Assembly (NCBI GenBank): GCA_036186865.1
Contig: AP025040.1
Span: forward strand, 13,794,111-13,858,110
Origin: Eustoma russellianum
Taxonomy: Eukaryota; Streptophyta; Magnoliopsida; Gentianales; Gentianaceae
DNA length: 64,000 nt
Direction: 5' to 3'
The translations under genes were made by a program, and so were the position numbers. The notes below the pieces were generated by a model. The model ran no database searches. It saw nothing but the letters and a program-made list of their open reading frames with translations, and was not told the DNA's origin. Of this stretch, positions 24,071-33,989 are shown in pieces. Numbering within the stretch: the first letter of the stretch is position 1; every line of letters begins with the position of its first letter.

Positions 24071-24432
24071 TTTATAGACGTTGCAACAAAATCCAAAGAA
24101 GATTTAAAGTGTATTCTTTCTCCAATCTTACCCAAATTGATTGTGGACTTTCTTCCAACATCTATAATACTTCCTTCACTATTATAAACATATCTAAGAT
24201 TCTCTAGAGTGGCTATGAATCATTAAATTCAACCATAGGGTGGTTGAACACTATTTGGACATCTTCAAGACAATTGATGGAATATAAGAATTTTCTTGAA
24301 GGCTACAAAAACGTGGTTCACATCCTCTATATATTGAAGAAGCTCAAAAGAGGCATTTACACACTTTCATCCTCTTCGAGCTTCATCCCCCATTGCTGTA
24401 AAAAAGGCTCTCAAAAGTGTAAAAGTGCTTAA
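24071..24432. other. spacer between tandem repeat and CACTA element
   Basis: No supported gene. A 62-codon open frame at 24244 has no recognisable similarity. The TAA at 24430-24432 is the left copy of the CACTA target duplication. Confidence 0.4.
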
Positions 24433-24850
24433 CACCACAAAAAAAAGAGACATAGCGACAGACATAATCCGTCGCCATTTCGTCGCTAAAGTCGTAAAGC
24501 GACGAAATTGCGACGAAATATGCAGGTCGTTATACGGCTTGTCGCAAAGTGATTTTCGTCGACGAAGCGTCGCTATATTTCGATGAGAAAAGGCTCGTCG
24601 GCGGTTCGTCGCACAATTGCGACGAAACTCTGTCAGGTCTGCGGCCTGTTATTTCCGTCGTCGTTTCGTCGGTATATCTTTGTCGTCGCTATTTTTAAAT
24701 TTTTGTTTTTTATTTCCGGCTGCGACATTTCTGTTTCGTCGTAGATTGTCGTCGGTATATCTTTTGTCGTCGCTATTTTAAAATTTTTGGGTTTTTTTAT
24801 TTCAAGTCTGCGACATTTTTTTTCGTCGCAGGTTCGTCGCTATCATTTAA
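24433..24850. promoter_or_regulatory. left subterminal repeat region of the CACTA element
   Basis: Dense direct and inverted copies of a motif around TTCGTCGC / GCGACGAA, for example near 24470-24510, 24545-24620 and 24730-24840. In Spm-type elements such subterminal motifs are bound by the TnpA protein to bring the ends together; the role here is by analogy. Confidence 0.8.
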
Positions 24851-24960
24851 ATTAATATTAAATATTAATTTAATATTAAATATTAAATATTAAATATTTA
24901 TAATTTACAAATAATATGAATATATTATTAATTAAATAGTTTTTATTATTATTTAATTTT
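24846..24960. repeat. ATTAAATATTAAT-type AT-rich palindromic tract
   Basis: A run of repeated TTAATATTAAATATT units lies just inside the left subterminal region of the CACTA element. It is entirely A/T and able to fold back on itself. No coding or known regulatory role. Confidence 0.6.
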
Positions 24961-25160
24961 TATAATATATTTTATTTTGTATATTAAATCATTTGTACGA
25001 ATATTATACAGAAATAAGGTATTTGCGTATTGAAGTTCGTATAATTAAACAACACAAAAGAAATGGAATCCGTATAAATGTTTGATAAAATATAAAAGAA
25101 CAAAGAATATGTCAATACAATAAATGAAATAGTATGTACAAAAAATCAAAAAATGAAATA

Positions 25161-27122
25161 CTATGCAGAGGAAGATGGAGGGGGATCATGCGGAGAAGAG
25201 TGACCATCAGGAGGGCGAGGCTGAGGTTGCGAGGAGCTGGAAATGAAAGAGATGATGAGATGCGATAGCTGCGAGATTTGCTGGTTCGTCGCCTGCTGCA
25301 CCTGCATCGTCTGCTGCTGCGCCTGCTGAAGCGCCTGCTGAACCGCCTGCTGAACCGACTGCTGCAGCGCCTGCTGGGTCTGAATCAGCTGCGACCGCAG
25401 TGCCTGTACACTCTCATCATGCTGCGCCCTGATGGTCTCCACCTCATGCTGCAGCACCGCATGCTCTGATTCCAGGCGCGAAATATCCTCTGGGACCGCA
25501 GAAGGCGCGGAGGTGCTGGCCTCAGAGGAAGCACCTGGATGCAGAATTTCGGAAAAGAATCGCGGCGCTGCTGATCCAACCACGTACACCTCCCTCTTCT
25601 TCTTATTCTGAGGGCCGACGGTCCGAACCGCATCCCAATAAGCGCGGTTCTTGTTGGCCTCTTCTCCCCTATGTGCGAGTAATCTGTTGTACTCGTCCTG
25701 AAATGAGAATAAGAATTGTTAGGGTTTAGGGTTTGGAAATAAAACAAACTAAGAAAAAAATAAATGATATCGTAGTCTACTTACACTGATGTCGCGGGCC
25801 TTCACCGTGATCCAGTCCTCCGTCCCGTCGGAGGCTTTCTTTCGATGCGTCTTGTAGAAGAGATCGTAGGAGGCTGGCCACTCCCCCGTCTCCTCGTGCT
25901 GAAAGAATGAAATAAAATATGTTAGTGAAATCCAGAATTTTAAAAATTTCGGCATGACCTATTCGTTTATCGGAGGTATCCCGGCCTTAAAGGCCTCTCC
26001 CAAGTCAAATCAAAAATAAAAAGAAAAAGGCAAATGAACACATATACTACTTAAATTAACCATATACGAATACCAAAAAAACAACAGCGCAACATAAGAA
26101 ATCAATGAATATAAATAATCCACTTAAGTCAATGAATCTAAATAATCCACTTAAGTCAATGAATCAAAATAATCCAATGAAATCAATGAATCTAAATAAT
26201 CCAATATTAAAATACTTACCATAGAACGCATCGTGGTGGCGTGGGAAACCGAACCACCTGAGTGTGTGGCAGGTGCTGGGCCCTGTAGATTGCCGCTGCG
26301 CCGGTTCGCCGCGTTCCGGGTGCTGCGGGCTTGGGTAGCAGGGTCCGTCCACCCTTCTATCCACCCCGCTCAGGTGGCCTCGGATACGTAGGCAGGCCTG
26401 GCAGAAGTGGGGTCACGCTCCCACTTGGTCTTGTGCGAGTTGACGAAGTCCCTGTAGCGTTTGGCGGCCCTCTGCCACCAGGCCTGCTCCACGTCGTGGG
26501 CGATGTCAGCTGTCCAGCTGTACGCCTTCTGTAATTATTATACGGAGGAAAAGTAAAAACGTGGTTAGAAAAGTAATGATCGATTACGCATCAAAAAGTG
26601 AAATTCATCAAATTTGAATACCTGAAACTCATCCCAGTAGAACCTACGTGTCTGCAGGGTGACACGGGACCAGGCATATCCAGCTGGGTCCTGCCTCAGG
26701 TGGAAGGACCGAGTGATGCAACCGGAAATCTGGCTCGAGTCCGTTGCAAACCTGAAAGAGGTGAAGTTGTTAGGAAAAAATAACGCGTGAAATATATTTG
26801 AAAACGTGTTAAAAAAATAAATCATTACTTACGTATGAGTATCATGTGACCAAGGGAGGGCACGACGCTCTGGTATGACACCCTCGTCCGATGCCGCATC
26901 ACACGCGGGATGAGGTGCTGAACCAGTGGGTGTGGGTGGCGGCGTAGATCGGGGGGATGCGGACCTCTCGGCAGACCCTAAAAGGTCTGCGTCCGCAGCA
27001 AGAGCTGCGGTCGAAACCGAACTAAGCAGCTCATGCTGAGAAAGGAACATATTAAACTCTCCTGAGAGGGCCTGTGTAGCTGGTGGGTAGGTGGATTGAG
27101 TCGGTAAACCGTCACTAGCCAT
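25161..27122 (-). pseudogene. TnpA-like gene of the CACTA element (Ptta/En/Spm family), one stop
   Basis: Five coding exons fit one phase: 27122-26833, 26751-26622, 26528-26220, 25898-25785 and 25697-25161, each with GT-AG borders (1,380 nt, 459 codons plus stop). The protein starts MASDGLPTQS and has an Ala/Ser/Pro-rich N-terminus. The Transposase_24 core follows: SFHLRQDPAGYAWSRVTLQT, VEQAWWQRAAKRYRDFVNSH, YDLFYKTHRKKASDG, ISDEYNRLLAHRGE and NKKKREVYVVGSAAPRFF. The tail is a Gln-rich heptad-like coiled coil (about 25480-25250). In this family the protein binds subterminal motifs and regulates transposition. One in-frame TGA interrupts exon 3 (SEAT*AGWIEGW); recognisable sequence continues after it. 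A non-coding first exon probably ends at 27921 (CTG before GTAGGT), with the acceptor at 27128 placing AG five bases before the ATG. Confidence 0.85.
25935..26005 (-). repeat. conserved intronic block, copy 1
   Basis: A block of about 65 bases containing TTTCGGCATGACCTATTCG, TTTATCGGAGGT and GGCCTTAA.GGCCTCTCC lies in intron 4 of the TnpA-like gene. A nearly identical block is at 27245-27312 in the 5' intron. Two copies in non-coding positions are unexplained by the coding sequence. Confidence 0.8.
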
Positions 27123-27244
27123 CAGATCTGCAAGGGTGAAAAATTTAAAAGGCACATTCAACAATTTTAGGGTTTGTTGGCCAGACAAATAAGATGTCCA
27201 AAAAATGACAAGTGTTTACATACATTTAATGCAATTTATTAATA

Positions 27245-27312
27245 ATTTTGAAAATTTCGGCATGACCTATTCGTTTATCGGAGGTTTTCCGGCCTTAATG
27301 GCCTCTCCAAAG
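27245..27312 (-). repeat. conserved intronic block, copy 2
   Basis: Second copy of the block at 25935-26005, differing at only a few positions. It lies in the presumed 5' intron of the TnpA-like gene (27128-27920). Confidence 0.8.
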
Positions 27313-27509
27313 ACAAATCCAAATCCAACAACATGACATGATTAACCAAACTACATAATCAAACTTCATCATCAAATTACACGTCAAAGTATACATCACT
27401 TGAACTTGATACTTAAAGCATAAATATGCATCACTTCTAAACAAATTACACTTCAAACTATACATCACCTATACATCCTTATGATAGATAACTTGTAACA
27501 TGAACTACA

Positions 27510-27775
27510 GCCCACCCTCGCCACAGCCATCCCCCGCTCGGCCAACAACCACTCCCGCCCACAGCCACCCCGCGGCCCGCCAACAGCCCACCCCGCCCAC
27601 AGCCCACTCCCACCAACAGTCACCCCGCCCCACCCAGTCCCACCCACAGCCACCCAGCCCCCACGCACAGCCAGGAGGTTCCACCCTCCGCCATCCCCTC
27701 CAAAACCCAGCCCCACACCGCCACCACCCAGCCCGAATCCCTCCACCCCAGCACAATCTCTCCTCCCAAACCTAC
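27510..27775. repeat. C-rich (plus) / G-rich (minus) low-complexity tract
   Basis: A strongly strand-biased tract made of CCACCC, CCCGCC and CACAGCC units on the plus strand, inside the presumed 5' intron of the TnpA-like gene. Its transcript would be G-rich with many GGG runs. The plus-strand frame at 27500-27802 would give a Pro/His-rich peptide, but there is no other sign that it is a gene. Confidence 0.65.
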
Positions 27776-27921
27776 AATCATCATTATCCCATTCTAAACT
27801 GATTGCTCTCAAGTGTATAACAACAACGAAAACGAAAACAAGCAGCACAATCCACAATTTCTTGATGAAAAAATAGAATAGATCTTATAAAAACAAAGAC
27901 GGAAAAACAGAATACCACCTA

Positions 27922-28205
27922 CCAGAAAGTTGAAGCCAAAATGGGGGGAGGAGGGAGCTCGCTGTATTCGCCGGAGAAGATGGGGGGAGGAGGCAGCTCG
28001 CCGGAGAAAATGGGGAATGGGGGAAAGGAGGAAAACGTTGAAATGGGAAAGAAGAAGGGGGATTTTTGGTTTAAGTGCGAAATTTTGCGACGCAATAGCG
28101 ACGGCACTTCGTCGCTATTTCTTGTGTCGTCGCTATTCCAAGTGTCGTCGTTATTTCAAATTTGCGACGACACTTTTCGTCGGTAATTCGTCGGCGCTCG
28201 TCAGT
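27922..28205 (-). promoter_or_regulatory. TnpA-like gene 5' region with internal GTCGC motif cluster
   Basis: The presumed non-coding first exon (ending at 27921) contains two copies of a GGGGGGAGGAGG-AGCTCGC unit on the plus strand. Upstream, at 28075-28205, at least six TCGTCGC/GCGACG motifs like those at the element ends are clustered. In Spm the promoter region also holds TnpA sites; feedback control here is inference. Confidence 0.55.
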
Positions 28206-28263
28206 TATTTGAAAAAATAATAATACAAAATATAAAGTACTTACATAAAAATTTTGACTAACG

Positions 28264-31200
28264 TCAATCTTCATTGTCATCCGCATCCTCATACGCATCT
28301 TCATTTTCATCTTCATCTACATGCTCGTCGTCCTCTTCATCCTCGTATTCTTCTTTGACTACATCTTCAATATTATCAGCCGGTTGTATGTTGAGATGAA
28401 TTTCGATGAAACCGCCGTTGGGGTCATTTAGAGGGAGATTGTGCAGTTCAACATGTGTCGTATCCACAACGCGCGAGTTTTCTTCTTGAAATGCGGCATC
28501 CATGCCATCTAAACATGGCTGGATACTGACATCAAACTTGCTCGATTTCACTTTGCACACGGCTCGCCAGTCTTTTGAGCTCGCATTCATCCTCGTCGTC
28601 GGATACAATAGACAGTACACCTGGGACGCTTGACTAGCCAAAACGAATGGATCGTACTTTCTGTACCGTCGCCCTTGGTGTATGTCTACCAACTTATATC
28701 GGTCGTGAACCTTTGTGTCAGCGCGATAACCTCCCCGAGTTGGATCGTACCATTCGCATTTGAATAGCACCACCCGCTTTATAGGCAATGCGGGATATTC
28801 GAGCTTAATGATGTCAGTAAGGTAGCCGTAGAAGTCATCCTCGTCCGGGCTATTGCCATACCGCTTCACACACACTCCGCTGTTCTCCGACGATTTTCGG
28901 CTGGCATGGGAGACTGTGTGGAATCTATAACCGTTCACAAAACACATGTCGTAGCGCGTGACTCTGCTCAATGGACCCTCGGCTACTGGTGTCAGAATGT
29001 AACCGTACTCTTCGTCAGCCAGATGACCTTTGCTCGCCTGTAAAACGACAAGTATACATCAGCGGGCCAATAAATGCGTATCACATGACGTACACGTAAC
29101 CAGAAAATATGTAAACTTACATGCCACCTGAACCAATCAGCAAACTTGGCATCTAACTCATTGTTTATTGCATCGCTCGATATACCGGGTGAACGTTCTT
29201 GCAATAAATCAACAAACAAGCTGAAGCAAATTACGAATGAGTACCATGTATACCTTTGTAATATAATGGATATAGTAGCGCAAGGTATTTATAAATTAAA
29301 ATTGGATATCGTTTATACCTCTAGAAACGGTCAACTTGACGGCAGTTGCGCAGAACATAAGAATGAGCAATCTTCAGATCGCTGTCCCCCAATATCATTT
29401 CCTTTCCCTGTCCGTGAAACCTGATCGGATGTGTGAATATCGGGAGGACACCGGATCTGGAAATGCCGTCGTCGTTCCGGGGAACATCTCTGCACCTCGA
29501 CGGGACATCTGGCTGGAAGTAATGAGACACGAATGTCGAGGCTTCCTCCGTCAGGTAGGCATTGCACATCGAGGCCTCAACTTTGGCCTTGTTCCTGATG
29601 TTCAGCTTCAAATGCCTGAGATATCTGTTCATATAGTGAATACTCCAACATCACATGATGAAACAAATTGGTAAGCATGCTCGCGCTTAGACACATAAGA
29701 ATGTCACGTAATAAATAAGAGTACCTCTCGAACGGATACATCCACCTGTACTGAACAGGACCACCAACGCGTGCCTTGTATGGTAGATGAACTGGTAGGT
29801 GTTCCATTGAATCAAAGAAGGCCGAAGGGAATACAGTTTCCAGCTTGCATAGAATCACTGGGATTTCGCCCTCCAGTCTTGACATATCATCCGCCCTGAG
29901 TCTAGTAGATGTAAGACATCTGAAGAACAGACTCATCTCGGTAAGTGCTTCCCATACATTGGTTGGAAGCAGCTCGCGGAATGCAATGGGCATCAACCAT
30001 TGCATGAACATGTGACAGTCGTGGCTCTTCATCCCGTGCAAACCGCGTTTATTCACGTCGATGTTCTTCGACAGGTTCGAAACATGGCCGTCAGGAAATC
30101 TAGCCGTCCCCAGCCACGATAACAACGCACTGACCTGCTCCACAATCAGCGTGTACGAGGACTTCGGCATGTAGGATGTGCCAACGGGATGTAGCTCCGG
30201 TCGCATTTTGAGGTCGCGCATATCAAGTCGTGCCTTCAAATTGTCTTTTGTTTTTCCAGGCACATTCAGCACTGTATTGAAGATGTTGTCAAACACGTTC
30301 TTTTCAATGTGCATGACATCCAGGTTGTGTCAGATCATATTGCTCTTTCAGTACGGAAGCTCCCAGAATATGCTTCTCTTCTTCCACCCGATACAGTAAC
30401 AGGCCAGGTCTGCGTTGTGGCTGCCGTCCGGATCATCAGCGACCCCTACGAATCCACAACTGTCTATCTCCTCCAACACCTCCGCACTCGTGAGAAGCTC
30501 GGGCTTCGTGTCCTTCTCGACGATGCCAGGCATGAATGTCGTCACGTTCTTTCTGTACAAATGACGTCTGGGCAGGAACTTCCTATGGCTGTCGAACCAG
30601 CAAATCTTACGTCCATGTTTCAAGGACATCGTCTTCGCTTGCTTCATGCAGTAAGGGCAAGCGTATTTGCCCGCTGTACTCCACCCCGACAACATAGAAT
30701 AAGCCGAAAAGTCACTGATCTTCCACATCAGCGCAGCGCGGAGCTGGAAGTTTTGTTTGGTGGATACATCGAACGTCTCCATGCCAAACTCCCACAACCA
30801 CTTCAGCTCATGTATCAATGGCTGCAGGTATAGGTCGATCTTCTGTTTCGGATTTCTAGGCCCCGGTGCGATCACAGTCAAGAACATGTACGGCGTCGTC
30901 ATGCACATCCAAGGTGGTAGATTGTACGGTGTCACGATGACAGGCCACGACGAATACTGCTCTCCCGACAGTTTCGGGTTTCTTTTGTTCGTTCTCCACC
31001 TGGGTGTCCCACAGACCCTGCACTTGTCTTGATCCTCGTTGATGCCCCAGTATATGATGCACCCCTCCGAACAACAATCGATCTTCTGAACCGGCAGTCC
31101 CAACGCCTGCAGCTGTTTCTTTGTCGAATAAAAATTGTCGACCATCGTGTTCCCTTCGGGAAGAGATTCCCTCATAAGCTGACACATCCCATCGTACAAT

Positions 31201-31808
31201 CTATCCGTCATGCGGTGCTCCGTCTTCATGCTCGTCATCCGACCGATCATGGACATCTGTGTGTGACTACCGCAACCGGGATACAGCGACGTGTTGGCGG
31301 CGTTCAGCATCTTAAAAAACTGTCTCGCCTGAGGGTTCGGATCTTCCTCCACGAATATATGCGGCTGTTCGTCCGGATCCTGTGCACGTTCGTACCCGAC
31401 ATGAGACTGTAAGTACTGCTCTCCCGTAAATGCGTCGGCGGCTGCGTCTTGCACCATCTGCACGTATGGGTTGTGAGATCCCTCGCCTATTTCTTCGACA
31501 TCAACCTGACCGGGTCCCCCTTCGAAGTGAACAGTTGCAGATGTAGACGCCCCCTCATATTCGCCGTGGCAGTACCATGTATGGTAATTGTGCACGAAAC
31601 CTTGTTTCAATAAGTGAACCCTCACGTCACCCAGATCCATATATTTACGGTTCTTGCATTTCTTACACGGACATCTAATCTGCGTTCCACTTTCATTACT
31701 CATCGCAAAATCAACAAATTCTTCGAGACCTTCAACAAATCTAAAACTCCACTCCCCGTTGTTTACTCTCTCGTACATCCACTTTCTATCACTCCTCATC
31801 GGATCCAT
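28264..31808 (-). pseudogene. tnp2 transposase (TnpD-like) of the CACTA element, three stops
   Basis: Four exons in phase: 31808-29725, 29624-29319, 29220-29121 and 29037-28264, with GT-AG introns, giving 1,087 codons. Exon 1 starts MDPMRSDRKWMYER, the transposase-associated domain with IRCPCKKCKNRKYMD, followed by the tnp2 core (IDCCSEGCIIYWGINEDQDKC, ALMWKISDFSAYSMLSGWST, CPYCMKQAKTMSLKHGRKICW). A DUF4218 region follows (DVMHIEKNVFDNIFNTVL, GMKSHDCHMFMQWLMPIAFR, FERYLRHLKLNIRNKAKVEAS). Exon 4 holds DUF4216 (LFKCEWYDPTRGGYRAD) and a long acidic tail. Premature stops are TGA at 30350-30348 (PY*KSNM), TGA at 30332-30330 (MI*HNLD) and TAG near 29324-29322 just before the exon 2 donor. This enzyme cuts and joins the ends in active elements; this copy could not make it intact. 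Confidence 0.92.
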
Positions 31809-31859
31809 TTTCTCGCTATACCTTCAAAATAACAGCAGCTATCTTTTCTCGGTGTGGAA

Positions 31860-32180
31860 AACTTAAATATCCCACACAATAAGATATTTTCCTTCTATAT
31901 TTTCGTTGAAAAGTGATGATTTATGTGTTTGAAATGGGAGAAGAATGGGAGAAGAGTGGAAGAAGAAAGCTGTGTTTTATGGTTCTCAGCCTGCAATATT
32001 ACCGACGTCTTAGCGACGCTATAGCGACGACCAAGAAACACAATCTCCATCGAATAAAAGGCAACAAACACAAATACCGACGCCTTAGCGACGCCAATAG
32101 CGACAAATTTCATCGTATGGTGTGCGTGTATTAATGTCTGCATTCATTGCTTACCGATGCTTTACCGACGAAATAGTGAC
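31860..32180. promoter_or_regulatory. divergent intergenic region between tnp2 and the plus-strand small genes
   Basis: Holds clusters of TACCGACG / TAGCGACG motifs (about 31998-32030, 32078-32112 and 32155-32180) matching those at the element ends. On the minus strand an AT-rich ATATTTAAG lies upstream of the tnp2 start at 31808. The region probably serves both transcription directions. Confidence 0.5.
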
Positions 32181-32496
32181 GCACAACGACGCTTCAGACG
32201 ATACGAAGCAATTCGTCGCTATTGGCGTCGCTAAGGCGTCGCTATCCAGTGACCGTACAGTGCCCGATTGTTACAACTTCCGATGCATTTACGTCGCTAA
32301 ATCGTCGCTCTGTCGTCGCTGCAGTCCCCTATACAAACGTACAACGTATCTTCACACGATTCGACGCAATTCGTCGCTATTCGCGTCGCTAAGGCGTCGC
32401 TATCCAGTGACCATACAGTGCCCGATTGTTACAACTTCCGATGCATTTATGTCGCTAAATCGTCGATATGTCGTCGCTGAATTCCCCTATATAAAC
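32181..32496 (+). promoter_or_regulatory. tandemly duplicated 158-bp promoter module before small gene A
   Basis: Two units, 32181-32338 and 32339-32496, share AATTCGTCGCTATT, GCTAAGGCGTCGCTATCCAG, TACAGTGCCCGATTGTTAC and end in CCCCTATACAAAC or CCCCTATATAAAC respectively. The second provides a good TATA box (32488-32495), 66 bases before the ATG at 32561. A third, diverged module precedes small gene B. Confidence 0.8.
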
Positions 32497-32560
32497 AACC
32501 TGCCGTGACTCCCGTAGTAAAAAACAAAATCTCCTTTATAATCATATAAAAAAGACAAAT

Positions 32561-32929
32561 ATGGTTCGTACTAAGGCCCAGGCACGACATGGTAGTGGAC
32601 GTACATACCCAAGACGGGGTCTTCAACCACCGGCACCTGCACCGGTTCCTCCACAACCACAAGCACCTCCGTCGGCTGACTCCTCTGAACCCACTGTGCA
32701 GGGGCCAAGGAGGCAAGAGGATCGCCAAATTGGCAATCCTCGTGTAGAAATACAGGAGCTGTGGAAAACAGTGGACAATATGAAGGAGGTGCTTAACTAT
32801 CAGGATGAGCGTCTCCAGTACCTGCAGACAAGGCAGATGCGCATCAAAGCCAAAGCTGCGCAGCTGAGACGCCTCCTGAAGGCGTGCGCGGAGAGTGTTG
32901 CTACTCTCTGTTCGGATGACGAACAGTGA
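32561..32929 (+). CDS. CACTA-borne small gene A: basic/proline-rich coiled-coil protein (122 aa)
   Basis: I do not recognise this protein. It has a basic start (MVRTKAQARHGSGRTYPRRG), a proline-rich linker of about residues 22-45 (PAPAPVPPQPQAPP), a charged heptad-like segment at about 60-112 likely to form a coiled coil (VEIQELWKTVDNMKEVL, then RLQYLQTRQMRIKAKAAQLR), and an acidic end, CSDDEQ. It lies inside the CACTA element, opposite in direction to both transposase genes, 750 bases upstream of the tnp2 start, with its own TATA box. It is a paralogue of the gene at 33533: the C-termini align (QLRRLLKACAESVATLCSDDEQ against KLKRLLKEFAENVAATLSSDDEE), and 3' flanks are similar too (ACGGCTCCTCTCCGC). 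An accessory role in transposition or its control is only a guess. Confidence 0.7.
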   Translation: MVRTKAQARHGSGRTYPRRGLQPPAPAPVPPQPQAPPSADSSEPTVQGPRRQEDRQIGNPRVEIQELWKTVDNMKEVLNYQDERLQYLQTRQMRIKAKAAQLRRLLKACAESVATLCSDDEQ

Positions 32930-33234
32930 ACGGCTCCTCTCCGCTATTCTTATAGATTTTTTTTCGTTTTTTTCCTTATGTATATTGTAATTTATAATTC
33001 TATGTTAATGAAATTTTTTTCACAATCATCGCTTTCGTTTTCTTAATTTAAACACGTGTTCAATCCCTACGAATCTCGACGACGCTAAAATACAGATGAA
33101 ATGTGGTTCGAAAAAATTTGGGACGACTAATTCACCGACTAAACAGCGACTATATACCGACGAAACTTAAAACGACGAGAACCTGGTAACCCGCGAATAT
33201 GGCGTTTGAATTTAGCGACGCTTTACCGACGAAC

Positions 33235-33480
33235 TAGCGACGCAAGACGTCTCATCACACCATTCGACGCGTTTCATCGCTAATGCGTCGCTATTCGGCA
33301 GTGTCCGTACAGTGCCCGATGGTTGCAACGTACGATGAATTTACGTCGCTACGGCGTCGCTAAGTCGTCGCTAATTCGACCGAAGCGTCACGCCCCGCAC
33401 ATATTCCCATCTTCATTAACGGTCGAAAAATTCGTCGCACGTTCGTCGCTAGGTCGTCGCTAAATTTACCTATTTATAAC
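33235..33480 (+). promoter_or_regulatory. promoter module and TATA box of small gene B
   Basis: A diverged third copy of the module before gene A: CATTCGACGCGTTTCATCGC, GCGTCGCTATTCGGCAGTG, GTACAGTGCCCGATGGTTGC, then GTCGCTA repeats to about 33460. TATTTATAAC (33471-33480) is a TATA box about 55 bases before the ATG at 33533. Confidence 0.75.
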
Positions 33481-33532
33481 ACCACATCCCATCCGTACAT
33501 TACACACATACAAAGTTATAAAACTTCAAAGT

Positions 33533-33865
33533 ATGCCGCGTCGTTATAGAAGAACCCCAAGGCGTGGAGGGGCAAACAGTGCACCTCCACAACGGCCTCC
33601 TCCTCAACCACAACCATCGGTTGAGCGGGAGGGTTCAATATCTGTGCATGGCCCAATGCCGCCAGAGGATCCTCAAGAAGAAATGCCGGAAACGAATATC
33701 GACTACCGTATGCTTATAGCAAACATGCAGCAGCAGTCGAGGCAACTGCACAGTGTGAACAGAAGGCTGCGCAAGTTGAAATCCAGATATTACAAGCTAA
33801 AGCGCCTCCTCAAAGAGTTCGCAGAGAATGTGGCGGCCACTCTTTCTTCCGATGACGAAGAGTGA
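33533..33865 (+). CDS. CACTA-borne small gene B: basic/proline-rich coiled-coil protein (110 aa)
   Basis: Paralogue of gene A. It opens with an Arg-rich segment (MPRRYRRTPRRGG), then a proline/glutamine-rich linker (PPQRPPPQPQPS), an acidic stretch (PPEDPQEEMPE), a coiled-coil candidate at about residues 55-95 (MLIANMQQQSRQLHSVNRRL followed by RKLKSRYYKLKRLLKEF), and an SSDDEE tail. Conservation of layout, tail, upstream module and 3' flank (ACGGCCCCTCTCCGCC) shows that a whole gene unit was duplicated. Both copies stayed open although both transposase genes have stops. The function is unknown; RNA or DNA binding through the basic start and oligomerisation through the coil are inferred from composition. 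Confidence 0.7.
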   Translation: MPRRYRRTPRRGGANSAPPQRPPPQPQPSVEREGSISVHGPMPPEDPQEEMPETNIDYRMLIANMQQQSRQLHSVNRRLRKLKSRYYKLKRLLKEFAENVAATLSSDDEE

Positions 33866-33989
33866 ACGGCCCCTCTCCGCCTCTCTTTTAGATTTCTTTT
33901 TTTAATTTTTCGTCTTCATAATGTAAATTTTTATTACTAAATGAATAAATTTTTTTCCCAATCACTGCTTCATAGTGTTTATGTTTCTG

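Noticed and set aside
27500..27802. 100-codon Pro/His-rich open frame on the plus strand
   Set aside because: It follows from the C-rich low-complexity tract in an intron; no start context, domain or paralogue supports it.
27922..28220. Overlapping plus-strand frames with GGGSS-type repeats
   Set aside because: They arise from the duplicated GGGGGGAGGAGG unit in the presumed TnpA-like leader and from GTCGC motifs.
30309..30833. 174-codon open frame on the plus strand over the tnp2 gene
   Set aside because: It is a shadow of the tnp2 coding strand; the opposite frame has the clear family motifs.
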